This document shows, piece after piece, positions 44,946 to 54,120 of a stretch of 64,000 bases of DNA (its first letter is position 1; each line of letters opens with the position of its first letter). The stretch comes from Bacillus carboniphilus (GTDB taxonomy: Bacteria > Bacillota > Bacilli > Bacillales > JC228): contig NZ_BAAADJ010000064.1 in the NCBI RefSeq assembly GCF_039522365.1, forward strand, positions 265,882 to 329,881. Reading direction: 5' to 3'. The notes under the pieces were generated by a model. The model worked only from the letters and a program-made list of their open reading frames with translations, ran no database searches and was not told the DNA's origin. Both the position numbers and the translations under genes were made by a program.

Positions 44946-45031
44946 TCATCATTTGCATGTGTGAGGTTCTCTTGCACATGCGTTTTCAATGATACAATAA
45001 ATTTTGTTTCAACATTCTGGGAGGGACACAC

Positions 45032-45805
45032 ATGGGTTTTTGGGAAAGCTTTTTACATACATATTCTCAATTCTTTAATTGGGAAATGTGGGGACAGGTA
45101 TTAACGGATCCAGTTGCTTGGGGTCTGATTGGTACATTAGTTATTATGGAAGGATTACTTTCTGCTGATAACGCTCTCGTACTTGCAGTAATGGTTAAAC
45201 ACTTACCAGGTAAACAAAAGAAAAAGGCATTATTTTACGGTTTATTAGGAGCATATCTTTTCCGTTTTATTGCGATTGGTGCAGGGGTATTCCTCATTCA
45301 AATTACATGGGTAAAGTATTTAGGCGCCGGTTATCTTGCTTGGTTAGCTATCAAGTATTTCATAGATAAACGAAAAGAAGCTGCTGGGGACGATGAAGAT
45401 ATAGAAGGACTTTCAAAAGGAAGTATTTTCATTCGTCTTTTCGGTAACTTCTGGGGAACAGTTGCAGCTGTTGAGGTAATGGATATTGCGTTTAGTGTCG
45501 ACAGTGTCTTAGCTGCTTTAGCCATCAGTGACCAAATTTGGGTACTATTACTTGGTGGTATGCTTGGAGTACTTATGATGCGTGGAGTAGCTGGTATTTT
45601 CTTGAAGCTAATTGAACGCGTTCCTGAGCTAGAAACAACCGCGTATGTGATTATTCTATTCATTGCTATCAAGATGGGTACATCAGAGTTCATTCACATT
45701 GACCATGCGTATTTCTTCGTATTTATCGTAGTAGCTTTTGCAGCTACATTCTTAGTGAATTACATTAGAAATAAAAAGCAACCTGCAGATCAAAAAGATG
45801 CTTAA
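45032..45805 (+). CDS. TerC family membrane protein (YceF-like)
   Basis: This 257-residue protein has seven or eight membrane helices. TerC signatures are SADNALVLAVMV in helix II and DIAFSVDSVLAAL in helix V, with the paired acidic residues that suggest metal transport. TerC members are linked to manganese export and to tellurite resistance. It follows the first TerD gene, as in B. subtilis yceE-yceF, and ends at a terminator before the biosynthetic genes. Confidence 0.92.
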   Translation: MGFWESFLHTYSQFFNWEMWGQVLTDPVAWGLIGTLVIMEGLLSADNALVLAVMVKHLPGKQKKKALFYGLLGAYLFRFIAIGAGVFLIQITWVKYLGAGYLAWLAIKYFIDKRKEAAGDDEDIEGLSKGSIFIRLFGNFWGTVAAVEVMDIAFSVDSVLAALAISDQIWVLLLGGMLGVLMMRGVAGIFLKLIERVPELETTAYVIILFIAIKMGTSEFIHIDHAYFFVFIVVAFAATFLVNYIRNKKQPADQKDA

Positions 45806-45812
45806 AAACACC

Positions 45813-45845
45813 AAAAGGGAAATGACCTAGGTCTTTCCCTTTTTC
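45813..45845 (+). terminator. Terminator after terC
   Basis: AAAGGGAAA pairs with TTTCCCTTT around ATGACCTAGGTC, followed by TTTTTC. It separates terD-terC from the biosynthetic genes and may be partly read through. Confidence 0.78.
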
Positions 45846-45875
45846 TATACATGAATGGATAAGGTAGGGAGTCAA

Positions 45876-47024
45876 ATGAAGTTTTTTTCTCAGATAACAA
45901 AAGAAATACTCGATACACTCTTTTATCAAAAACCACAACCCTTCACAAAACACTCACCAAAAGAAACATTACAATTTGCCTTAGGAGCAACCCTGTACAT
46001 TCCTGCAACTCTCCCAAATATAAAAGAGCGTTTGTTCTCCCCATCATTAAGGGGGCTTTCTTCAGCAGTCATCTGTCTAGAAGATGCCATTTCTGATGTG
46101 GATGTAAAAGAAGCTGAGGAAAAACTAATTTTTGAAATAAGAGAGATTCACCGCTTAACACTGGAAGGTCAAATCGAAAAACAAGACATTCCTTTACTTT
46201 TTGTAAGGGTTCGTAGTGTTGAACAATTAAAGTTCTTGTTAGAAGAGCTCGATGATGCATCTGCTGCATTAACCGGTATTGCTATCCCTAAATTTTCTTC
46301 GTTTAACGGCTATAGTTACTTCGAATTGATTAAGGCCCACAACAAAACGAAAAATTCCTTATATGCCTTACCAATCCTAGAATCAAAAGCTTTGATATAT
46401 AAGGAAACTAGAAACGAAGAACTTTTTGCCTTGTACAAAATGTTTAATACATATAGGGATGTAATATTAAATTTACGAGTAGGTGCAACTGATTTTAGTG
46501 GATTATATGGAATCAGAAGAAATGTACATACCTCCGTGTACGATATATCTATTATCCGTGATGTACTCAGTGACATCGTTAATTTCTTCGGAAGAGAGGA
46601 TAATTATTTTACCATTTCTGCTCCAGTCTGGGAGTTCTTCAACAAACATTCGATTGATTTCGGTACGACACATGAAGAGGTGGGTTTAATCCGGGAAGTT
46701 CAATTAGATTTAGTAAATGGATTTACTGGGAAAACCATCATTCATCCTTCGCAAATTTTTCCAATCCAAGCATTACAAGTCGTTACATACGAAGAGTATA
46801 TAGATGCTTGTACTATAATAAAAGGCTCAGAAACTCAAAATGGAGTAATGAAAAGCGAATACTCTAATAAGATGAATGAATGTAAACCACATCTGTTTTG
46901 GGCAAAGAAAATACTGATGAAATCTAAGGTATATGGGGTGCTATATGAACAGCGAACATACAATGATCTCTTATCAACAGCAACAAACATTTCAAATAGC
47001 AAAGAATGTATCAGTAAAGGTTAA
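45876..47024 (+). CDS. HpcH/HpaI-like C-C bond lyase of a Ter biosynthetic module
   Basis: This 382-residue TIM-barrel protein resembles citrate lyase beta/HpcH aldolases: GLSSAVICLEDAISDVD near the N-terminus, LLFVRVRS, and VGATDFSGLYGIRR. It matches the predicted lyase of the Ter-associated biosynthetic module (C-C_Bond_Lyase family). AGGGAG lies five bases before the ATG at 45876; the ORF could also begin at 45855. Its last 80 bases overlap the next gene. Confidence 0.82.
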   Translation: MKFFSQITKEILDTLFYQKPQPFTKHSPKETLQFALGATLYIPATLPNIKERLFSPSLRGLSSAVICLEDAISDVDVKEAEEKLIFEIREIHRLTLEGQIEKQDIPLLFVRVRSVEQLKFLLEELDDASAALTGIAIPKFSSFNGYSYFELIKAHNKTKNSLYALPILESKALIYKETRNEELFALYKMFNTYRDVILNLRVGATDFSGLYGIRRNVHTSVYDISIIRDVLSDIVNFFGREDNYFTISAPVWEFFNKHSIDFGTTHEEVGLIREVQLDLVNGFTGKTIIHPSQIFPIQALQVVTYEEYIDACTIIKGSETQNGVMKSEYSNKMNECKPHLFWAKKILMKSKVYGVLYEQRTYNDLLSTATNISNSKECISKG

Positions 47025-48318
47025 TATCGAAAAAAATCCGTATAACCTCCCATTAGAGCAATTTTTTGATATGGCATTGAGAAATAATAAAAAGAGAGCT
47101 TTTCTTTTTGTAAGTAAATGGCTAGGTAAGCATATACCGATTCCCCCACAAAGAAGCCTCTTTGCTGGAGCTCTACTAGCCTATGAATATATAAAGCAAT
47201 TCACTAAAGATCAGCCTTCAAAATCAATGAATGATCGAGTCCAAGCTTGCATAGCGGCACCTGAAGCTTTTAAAAGTGAGGAATGGATTTTTCATACAGA
47301 GTTACCTATAACGTTTATTGGTTTTGCAGAAACAGCTACGGCGCTTGGTCATAGTATGTTCCGGTGCTTTCCGAATGCGCAGTTTTTTCATACGACTAGG
47401 GAAAAAATTGATGGTCTTAAGACCTCTATTACATTTGAAGAAGAGCATTCCCATGCGACTTCACATAGATGCTATGTAGATACAAGTTTTCTAGACAACA
47501 ATCATGAAGTTGTTTTGGTTGATGATGAACTTACTACAGGGAAAACTGTACGAAATATTATTCGTTCGATGCAAGCTGAGTTTCCTAGAAAAAAATATAC
47601 GGTTGTATCGATTTTAGACTGGAGATCTGAGGAGGATCAAAATCGTTTTTGTGAACTAGAAAGAGAATGCGGATGTAAGATTCATGTAGTCAGTCTAGTT
47701 AAAGGGACCATGTCATTGGAACAAGAGGGGGAATTGCTTCTAGAACCAGGTGATTTTAATCCTTCTAAACAAGCTAATAAAGTAGAGGTTTTTTGGCATC
47801 AGCTTGCTGAAGATGATTTGCCACCATTTCAAATTGTGGACCATTATTCCATGTCATTAAATGGGGATAGATATGAGATTCCGTTTTTGAGAGAAACTGG
47901 GAGATTTGGTCTATATGGTGCAGACACACCTAATGTCGAAGAGTGGATAGAGAAAATAGCTGAAAAACTCAAGAGGAAACGCTCTGGGCAAAAGCTATTA
48001 TGCTTAGGAAGTGGAGAATTCATGTTCTTGCCTATGCTATTAGCATCTCACATGGGAGAAGGAGTCTCCTATCATTCTACTACTCGAAGCCCGATCCATG
48101 TTTGGGACAAAGAAGGGTATGGAGCGCAAAGTGGCTTTACATTCCCCGCACCTATAGATGGTGATGTTCAACATTTTGTTTATAACATTGCAGAAGGCAT
48201 GTACGATGAAATCTGGGTGTTTTATGAAAGAAAACCGAAGAAGTCGCATATTGCTCAAATGTGTAAGCAGCTATCGATGACGGGAATCCGCAGAATAGGG
48301 ATTCATTATTTTCTATAG
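46945..48318 (+). CDS. Phosphoribosyltransferase with C-terminal TRSP domain
   Basis: This 457-residue protein has a PRTase domain (about 70-240) with the PRPP loop VVLVDDELTTGKTVRNII, and a C-terminal TRSP domain (about 330-457) named for the STTRSPIHVWDKEGYG motif, which is visible. It would attach phosphoribose to a base-like substrate. The start overlaps the lyase by 80 bases; GGGGTG favours 46945 over ATG 46933. It belongs to the Ter biosynthetic module. Confidence 0.85.
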   Translation: MNSEHTMISYQQQQTFQIAKNVSVKVNIEKNPYNLPLEQFFDMALRNNKKRAFLFVSKWLGKHIPIPPQRSLFAGALLAYEYIKQFTKDQPSKSMNDRVQACIAAPEAFKSEEWIFHTELPITFIGFAETATALGHSMFRCFPNAQFFHTTREKIDGLKTSITFEEEHSHATSHRCYVDTSFLDNNHEVVLVDDELTTGKTVRNIIRSMQAEFPRKKYTVVSILDWRSEEDQNRFCELERECGCKIHVVSLVKGTMSLEQEGELLLEPGDFNPSKQANKVEVFWHQLAEDDLPPFQIVDHYSMSLNGDRYEIPFLRETGRFGLYGADTPNVEEWIEKIAEKLKRKRSGQKLLCLGSGEFMFLPMLLASHMGEGVSYHSTTRSPIHVWDKEGYGAQSGFTFPAPIDGDVQHFVYNIAEGMYDEIWVFYERKPKKSHIAQMCKQLSMTGIRRIGIHYFL

Positions 48319-48332
48319 AAGGTGAAACTACT

Positions 48333-49436
48333 TTGGTACTAAAAGAAATGAAAACAATAGGTTCAGGAAGTTATCAAACAAGCGATGTCACATTCCTCCT
48401 AAAAGACGTGAGTCATATACAACTTGAGGACGATGTCATAGAAAGGGAGCATCGAATTCAAACCAAACAAGAACATTACAGCGAATCGTTACCAATTGAG
48501 AAGCTACCTGAGCAAGATTACATTGATTTTTATAAAAAGGCACTTCAGACGAATGGCCAGAGGACAGCTGAACTCGTTCGAGAGGTGAGTATTCAACTAC
48601 ATCATACTTACAATGATGATTTGGTGTTAGTGTCACTTGCACGTGCAGGAACTCCTGTGGGGATTCTTCTAAAGCGATATTTAGCAAAATTCTTTTCTTA
48701 TGAAATTCCACATTACAGTGTTTCTATTATTAGAGGGAAAGGGATCGACTGGCAGGCACTTCAATTTATCATTAAAAAACATGAAAGCAAAAAGATTATA
48801 TTCGTAGATGGATGGACTGGCAAAGGATCTATTACAAATGAACTTAAGAAAAGTTGTGAGGGATTTAATGAGATTAGTTCTAGACGAGTAGAACCTATTT
48901 TAGCTGTATTAAGTGATCCAGCTAGATGTTCAACAATAAGTGGGACAAGGGAAGATATACTACTTCCTCATGCGTGTTTAAATGCTACGGTTTCAGGGTT
49001 AGTTTCAAGAACAATTCTAAATAAGAAATGGATTCATGACGGAGAGTTTCATGGGGCTAAATTTTACAAAGAATGGCTTTCTAATGACTATTCAAATCAA
49101 TATGTAAATGAAATTACGGCTCTATTTAGTAAACCATGTAATGTTGAGTACAAACCAAATGCACAGTCTAGCTTTTCAGGTATGGAAGAGGTAAAGCGAA
49201 TTTCTAAAGAATTTTCCATAGATGATCTTCACCTCATAAAACCTAGTATAGGTGAAACGACGAGAGTTCTCTTAAGGAGACTTCCGTGGAAAATTTTGGT
49301 GAAAGATTCGGGCGATCCACAAACAAAGCATATCCTTCATTTAGCACATCAGAAAAATATTGAAGTTATAGAGTATAAGGGTATGACATACAGCGCATGT
49401 GGGATTATTCGTCCACTAGGTGAGGAGCGCACATGA
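48333..49436 (+). CDS. Phosphoribosyltransferase with C-terminal PELOTA domain
   Basis: This 367-residue protein has a second PRTase type (about 80-260, with LVSLARAGTPVGILLKRYL and IIFVDGWTGKGSITNEL) and a C-terminal PELOTA-like RNA-binding region (about 285-367). Some databases call this family StiP/cysteine protease; the PRPP-loop-like VDGWTGKGS favours a PRTase. TTG start with AGAAGGTG. The stop overlaps the HAD start as ATGA. Confidence 0.82.
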   Translation: MVLKEMKTIGSGSYQTSDVTFLLKDVSHIQLEDDVIEREHRIQTKQEHYSESLPIEKLPEQDYIDFYKKALQTNGQRTAELVREVSIQLHHTYNDDLVLVSLARAGTPVGILLKRYLAKFFSYEIPHYSVSIIRGKGIDWQALQFIIKKHESKKIIFVDGWTGKGSITNELKKSCEGFNEISSRRVEPILAVLSDPARCSTISGTREDILLPHACLNATVSGLVSRTILNKKWIHDGEFHGAKFYKEWLSNDYSNQYVNEITALFSKPCNVEYKPNAQSSFSGMEEVKRISKEFSIDDLHLIKPSIGETTRVLLRRLPWKILVKDSGDPQTKHILHLAHQKNIEVIEYKGMTYSACGIIRPLGEERT

Positions 49437-50122
49437 TTTTTGCTTCAGACCTTGATAGAACTTTAATTTATTCAACGAGAGCTCTTAAAGAATACAACCA
49501 ATTAGACCTTGACCTTGTATTGGTTGAAAGTGCCAATAACCACCAATCTTATATGTCAAAAGAATCCTACGAAATGCTAGAAGAAATCTCAAGAAAAATA
49601 TTATTCATTCCAGTAACTACGCGAACGAACGCTCAATTTAAGAGACTCAAATTACCGTTAGCAAAGTCTCAAAATCATTTCCATATAACTTCAAACGGGG
49701 CACATATATTTGTTAATGGGAAAAAAGATTTGAGATGGGAGCGGAAGTTGCAGAGCAAGATGGAAAATCTGACGTATACAAGTTTTCATATTGCGGAACA
49801 AATCAAAGAATTACAAATAGATCCCGACAAAATCACAATAAGAAATTATCAAAACTTGTATTTTTCAATCACTGGAAAAGAAGCATCCTTTAAAAAAGAA
49901 ATTAAAGAATGGGTTTTAAAAGTAAGGGGAATGGGGTGGAAGGTCTATTTTCACCGAAATAGATGTTATATAATGCCGCCTTTCTTAAAGAAAGGTGAAT
50001 CCATTCGCTATTTAAAACAAGAACTTGGTGAAAACGTTGTATGGGGAGCAGGGGATTCTATTATGGATTCATCCCTTCTTCAGGTTTGTGAACAGAAATA
50101 TGTTCGAAACATGGTGAATTAG
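49433..50122 (+). CDS. HAD-family phosphatase of the Ter module, frameshifted near its end
   Basis: The product (229 residues as read) starts MIFASDLDRTLIYSTRAL with the HAD nucleophile pair DLD, and has GAGDSIMDSSLL as motif IV. It is expected to dephosphorylate a metabolite made by the neighbouring lyase and PRTases. The reading frame stops abruptly after EQKYVRNMVN. Moving one base back into another frame continues HGELATQEKIPDSWELTSS to 50223, the normal HAD C-terminus. Either a one-base deletion in a run of A at 50107-50109 or a base-call error explains this. Confidence 0.85.
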   Translation: MIFASDLDRTLIYSTRALKEYNQLDLDLVLVESANNHQSYMSKESYEMLEEISRKILFIPVTTRTNAQFKRLKLPLAKSQNHFHITSNGAHIFVNGKKDLRWERKLQSKMENLTYTSFHIAEQIKELQIDPDKITIRNYQNLYFSITGKEASFKKEIKEWVLKVRGMGWKVYFHRNRCYIMPPFLKKGESIRYLKQELGENVVWGAGDSIMDSSLLQVCEQKYVRNMVN

Positions 50123-50223
50123 CCACTCAAGAAAAAATACCTGATAGTTGGGAACTAACCTCTTCCAAAGGAATTAAAGCTACTGAAGAAGTGTTAAGGT
50201 CTATTTATAAACAACTTCCTTAA
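50107..50223 (+). pseudogene. Out-of-frame 3' end of the HAD gene
   Basis: Reading AAA at 50107 then CAT GGT GAA gives KHGELATQEKIPDSWELTSS and ends YKQLP at TAA 50221-50223. This directly extends the HAD domain in the -1 frame. With one more A at 50107-50109 the gene would encode about 263 residues. The core catalytic motifs lie before the break. Confidence 0.72.
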
Positions 50224-50471
50224 CCATCTTCTTCAGTGGGGTAAAAGTGTTTGCATGTTAAAAATAGTACACTGCTTAAGGTGAAAATTACTGCAAACAC
50301 AATAAAAAATATAAAAATAGATGGGATCACAGCTGTTAGAAATAGGCAAAAAATAAACGAATAAAATAGGATGTCAATCCAAATAAATCGGTCATGACTT
50401 AAAATTGAAATTACATCATCTATTTCAGTTGAAATTTGGTCCCTTGCAGGTCTCTTTATCATCCATCTCAT
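50220..50471 (-). CDS. Small membrane protein inside the Ter cluster
   Basis: This 83-residue protein begins MRWMIKRPARDQISTEIDDV and has two hydrophobic helices (about 32-52 and 54-74) and an acidic end. It is the only minus-strand gene in the Ter block. GGAGG lies eight bases before the ATG at 50471; a longer ORF starts at 50510 without one. Its stop meets the restored end of the HAD gene. No family recognised. Confidence 0.6.
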   Translation of the reverse strand: MRWMIKRPARDQISTEIDDVISILSHDRFIWIDILFYSFIFCLFLTAVIPSIFIFFIVFAVIFTLSSVLFLTCKHFYPTEEDG

Positions 50472-50534
50472 ATTTTCATCCTCCAACAAAGTGTACTCTT
50501 TTATATGCAAGAGACGCTGATTTGGTGAAAATGT

Positions 50535-50561
50535 TGAAACCCTTATGGGATAAAAAACGTA
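50535..50561 (+). promoter_or_regulatory. Second ECF-sigma-like promoter, before yceG
   Basis: TGAAAC (50535-50540) and CGTA (50558-50561) are separated by 17 bases, one more than the usual 16. The leader to yceG is about 100 bases. Same regulon as the promoter at 44305 is inferred. Confidence 0.62.
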
Positions 50562-50670
50562 TTAGTACTTGAATACTTCACTGTAAGTTTCAGGATATGC
50601 TATCATGTAAGTATAAGAGTAAAATTTTGGGTTCCTAGTGTATAAGGATTTTAAAAAGGGAAGGATTTCT

Positions 50671-52320
50671 ATGTATCAAGAAAATAATTATGGAAAATTA
50701 CAACCACACCTTCTAACGATTGCTAAAGAGGAATGGGAAGCCATGATAAAAAAGGAATTGGCTAACAGACCGTCCTTTGAAGTAAAACAAAACGAGCTCA
50801 CGTTTAGCCAAATTGTTTCTCTACATTTAGGGAGCCCCTTTGATGTTGACGAATATTTTAACCAACTTTTTGAGTATGTCCATGATAAAACATTTGGTTT
50901 TTCGCAGCTTGATCACGATAACTTAGATAGAACCATTGATCAAAAAGACTTTCAAGCTCTACAGAAAATTATCCTCTTAAGTAGAGAGGAAAAACTCTCA
51001 ATCAATCGTTTTGTTGCTTTCTTAGATGGTGAGAATCTCCTAATTAAGAGCCAGAATCCTGCGATACACAGGAGACTTCGGGAAGCGATGATGGATACTT
51101 TACGTCTATTTGACGAAGTGGAAGATGGGGGATTACAGTCTCAAAATTTACGTAGAATACTAGTGGATGTTGTAAAATGGTCCAAAAATCATATCGCAGC
51201 TTTTCTTGACTCTAGTAACTTAGAAAGTTCATTAGCCAGAGTACTGTGGTATGGTGAAGCCAATGAAAGCCAGCAATATTTTATTTATTATATGTACAGA
51301 ATAGGCTTTGATATCGCCATTTTCAATCCTACAGGAAACAATCCGCTAGAAAGACTGAAACATTCGGTAAACTATTCCCTAATTCACACTTACCCTGATA
51401 AGACTTCATTAGAGCCATTCCCACAAGAAAAGAGAAGAAGGTCAGCAACCGTTGCCTATCGTGCATCCAGAGAAATTGAGTCCATTTTGAACCATGATGG
51501 TTCTCATTTATACAAGCCATGGCAACTTCGGGATTATACTCCATCATCCATCACGTTGAAGACCACGTATGACGAACTCTTTTTACTCGTAAAAGAGAAA
51601 GCATTTGTACGACCGGATTTCGATGTTGAGAATAGCCAAGTTAAGATACCTTCTGTATTTGCAAAGGTGATGGGGGTTAGTAGAGACCGGAAAGAATACT
51701 GGGATCGATTACATTTTCTAATACAGCAACCAAATGCTCATTTAATTCAAAAATTCCCGTTTACTCGTATTACAAGCAATGATTTTCGCTTTCATTATCA
51801 AGATGCAATTGGGAACGATGGACTGTTGTCACCTGATAAGATGATGAGTTCACATTACTGGAAATATAAGCATCTATCCACTGGATTACAAAGAGGAATC
51901 GCAAAGGCTATTCAAACTTTATGTACCCGAACAACCTTTAAGCCAGCACAAGGTGAGACTAGAGAAGATGCTAACATTTATTTGTTCACACAAAGTATGC
52001 AAATACCAGCTGAACTATTGCGATTACTTCAATCTTTTGATTATTCCCAGGATGTTCCTACATTGGTTCTCTATAACAACGAATTGAACGGACATATGAC
52101 CAGGGCGGATGCAGCAAATATTTTATTATTAAATCAATTTGGAATCGATATTATTCTATATAATCCTCCTGGACATAACGACTTGGAGAATTTTATTGAG
52201 TCAAGCATCTTTGATACTCATTGGTTGGACGATATGATCTTTAATCAAGAGTTTAAAGAGCCGTCAAAAATAAAAAAATTTCTAGCTCAAGGGATATTTA
52301 AAAACTTAAGAGGTGATTAG
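50671..52320 (+). CDS. yceG: YceG-like component of the Ter biosynthetic module
   Basis: This 549-residue cytoplasmic protein matches YceG (YceG_bac family, unknown activity). It contains an internal duplication: IAIFNPTGNNPLERL at about 225-240 and IILYNPPGHNDLENF at about 495-510 lie at corresponding places in two halves. GGAAGGATTTCT precedes the ATG at 50671; GTG at 50638 is in frame upstream. It is followed by telA with a one-base gap. Confidence 0.88.
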   Translation: MYQENNYGKLQPHLLTIAKEEWEAMIKKELANRPSFEVKQNELTFSQIVSLHLGSPFDVDEYFNQLFEYVHDKTFGFSQLDHDNLDRTIDQKDFQALQKIILLSREEKLSINRFVAFLDGENLLIKSQNPAIHRRLREAMMDTLRLFDEVEDGGLQSQNLRRILVDVVKWSKNHIAAFLDSSNLESSLARVLWYGEANESQQYFIYYMYRIGFDIAIFNPTGNNPLERLKHSVNYSLIHTYPDKTSLEPFPQEKRRRSATVAYRASREIESILNHDGSHLYKPWQLRDYTPSSITLKTTYDELFLLVKEKAFVRPDFDVENSQVKIPSVFAKVMGVSRDRKEYWDRLHFLIQQPNAHLIQKFPFTRITSNDFRFHYQDAIGNDGLLSPDKMMSSHYWKYKHLSTGLQRGIAKAIQTLCTRTTFKPAQGETREDANIYLFTQSMQIPAELLRLLQSFDYSQDVPTLVLYNNELNGHMTRADAANILLLNQFGIDIILYNPPGHNDLENFIESSIFDTHWLDDMIFNQEFKEPSKIKKFLAQGIFKNLRGD

Positions 52321-52321
52321 T

Positions 52322-53425
52322 ATGGTTAATCCAGTTCAAACACAAACGCAAACTTTAGTTCCATCCATGCCAGATGACAAAATTACTGAATCTAAAGTAC
52401 CTGAAATTAAATTAAAGTTAAGACAAGAACCCGAGGTACAGCAATTAGCTACCCGAATCGATGAAAGGGACCAAATCCAAATCTTAGAGTTTGGTAAAGA
52501 GCCTGCAGAACAAATCTCAAGATTCTCTGATCAAATCTTAGGAAATATGAGAACTACAAAAGTTGAAGATTCAGGTGAACTTCTGAAACAACTTGGTAGA
52601 ATCATGGATAAATTTGATAAGAAAGATTTTGAGCAAACTGGTGGTGGTATCTTTGGAAAACTCTTTAAACGTGGAGAAAAGCTAATTGAGAAATTGTTTG
52701 GGAAGTATCAAACAATGGGTGCTGAAATTGACAAAATCTACGTAGAAATCTCCAAATATCAAGGTGAGATGGTTGATTCAACAACCATGTTAGAAAACAT
52801 GTATGAAGAAAACTATCAATATTATCTAACACTTGAAAAATACGTGGTAGCTGGTGAAATGAAGGCTGAACAACTAAGAAACGAAGTATTGCCGCAGCTG
52901 GAAAAAAGAGCGCAAGAAGGGGACCAGATTGCTTCTATGCAATTAGACTCACTCCGCAATACTTTAGAACTTTTAGAACAAAGAATTTACGATTTAGAAA
53001 TGGCAAAAATGGTAGCTCTTCAAACAGCACCACAAATTCGAATGCTACAAAGAGGAAATACAAAGCTAATCGGAAAAATTAACTCTGCCTTTGTAACCAC
53101 TATTCCAATTTTTAAAAATGGCCTTATTCAAGCAGTGGCTGCAAAAAGACAGAAGCTTGTTGCTGATTCCATGTCAGAATTAGACCGTAGAACAAATGAA
53201 ATGTTAGTGAGAAACGCGCAAAACATTTCAAAACAAAGCACTGATATTGCTCGTTTAGCAGGTGCTCCAAGTATAAAAATTGAAACAATTGAAGAGACTT
53301 GGAACATCATCATGAAAGGTATGGAAGAAACGAAAACGATTGAGGATGAAAACAAGCGTTTACGTGCTGAAGGGACTAAGAAACTAGAGCAATTACAAGA
53401 AAACTTTAAAAATATGAAACGATAG
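52322..53425 (+). CDS. yceH: TelA/YceH toxic anion resistance protein
   Basis: This 367-residue protein is almost entirely helical coiled coil (about 80-365), the TelA/KlaA family pattern, with conserved GEMVDSTTMLENMYEENYQY and MLQRGNTKLIGKINSAF. The family is linked to resistance to tellurite and to nisin, antibiotics and other envelope stress, by an unknown mechanism. AGAGGTGATT lies directly before the ATG at 52322. Order yceG-yceH matches B. subtilis. Confidence 0.92.
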   Translation: MVNPVQTQTQTLVPSMPDDKITESKVPEIKLKLRQEPEVQQLATRIDERDQIQILEFGKEPAEQISRFSDQILGNMRTTKVEDSGELLKQLGRIMDKFDKKDFEQTGGGIFGKLFKRGEKLIEKLFGKYQTMGAEIDKIYVEISKYQGEMVDSTTMLENMYEENYQYYLTLEKYVVAGEMKAEQLRNEVLPQLEKRAQEGDQIASMQLDSLRNTLELLEQRIYDLEMAKMVALQTAPQIRMLQRGNTKLIGKINSAFVTTIPIFKNGLIQAVAAKRQKLVADSMSELDRRTNEMLVRNAQNISKQSTDIARLAGAPSIKIETIEETWNIIMKGMEETKTIEDENKRLRAEGTKKLEQLQENFKNMKR

Positions 53426-53477
53426 AAGCTTCTATTCGTATAAAGTAGTAGGACAATCTGTGAGGAGGAATAAGAAC

Positions 53478-54089
53478 ATGGCGATTTCTTTACAAAAAGG
53501 GCAAAAAGTAGATTTAACGAAAGGAAATGCCGGCCTTTCAAAGATCATGGTAGGTTTGGGCTGGGACCCAGTACCAACAAAAGGTGGCGGTGGTCTTTTA
53601 GGTTCACTTTTTGGTGGGGGAGGTTCCAGCAATATTGATTGTGATGCCTCTGTCTTTATGTTAAATGAGAATGACAAAATTAAATCTAACCAAAATATTA
53701 TTTATTTTGGAAACTTGAAAAGTAATGACGGTAGTGTAACTCACACTGGAGATAACCTTACAGGTGCTGGAGATGGTGACGATGAGCAAATCATGGTCGA
53801 CCTTCATAAAATCCCTGCTAACATTCAAAAATTAGTATTTGTTGTTAATATTTATGATGCTGTTAAGAGAAAGCAGCACTTTGGTATGATTCAAAACGCA
53901 TTTATTCGCGTAGTAGATTCAGCTAACGGACAAGAGCTTATTCATTATAACTTGACTGATAATTATAGTGGCCAAACAAGCTTGATTGTCGGTGAGATTT
54001 ATAGACATGGTCAGGATTGGAAGTTTGCTGCAGTGGGGAATGGAACTCAAGACCCAGGTTTAAGAGAACTAGCTAGAAGATATCAATAA
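53478..54089 (+). CDS. TerD family protein with a glycine-rich insertion
   Basis: This 203-residue TerD protein has [20 protein letters not shown] and the calcium-type loop [19 protein letters not shown]. Between GWDPV and CDASVFML it carries an extra segment rich in glycine ([14 protein letters not shown]) absent from the other two TerD proteins here. The C-terminus ([14 protein letters not shown]) also differs. GAGGAGGAATAAG precedes the ATG; an upstream GTG at 53460 overlaps that site. Confidence 0.9.
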   Translation: MAISLQKGQKVDLTKGNAGLSKIMVGLGWDPVPTKGGGGLLGSLFGGGGSSNIDCDASVFMLNENDKIKSNQNIIYFGNLKSNDGSVTHTGDNLTGAGDGDDEQIMVDLHKIPANIQKLVFVVNIYDAVKRKQHFGMIQNAFIRVVDSANGQELIHYNLTDNYSGQTSLIVGEIYRHGQDWKFAAVGNGTQDPGLRELARRYQ

Positions 54090-54120
54090 TAAATTTAACA
54101 ATAAAAAAGGAGCGATAAGG

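Noticed and set aside
46933..47024. Long overlap between the lyase and PRTase-TRSP genes as a sign of frameshift
   Set aside because: Both proteins look complete at the overlap and a later start (46945) has a ribosome binding site; treated as a true overlap.
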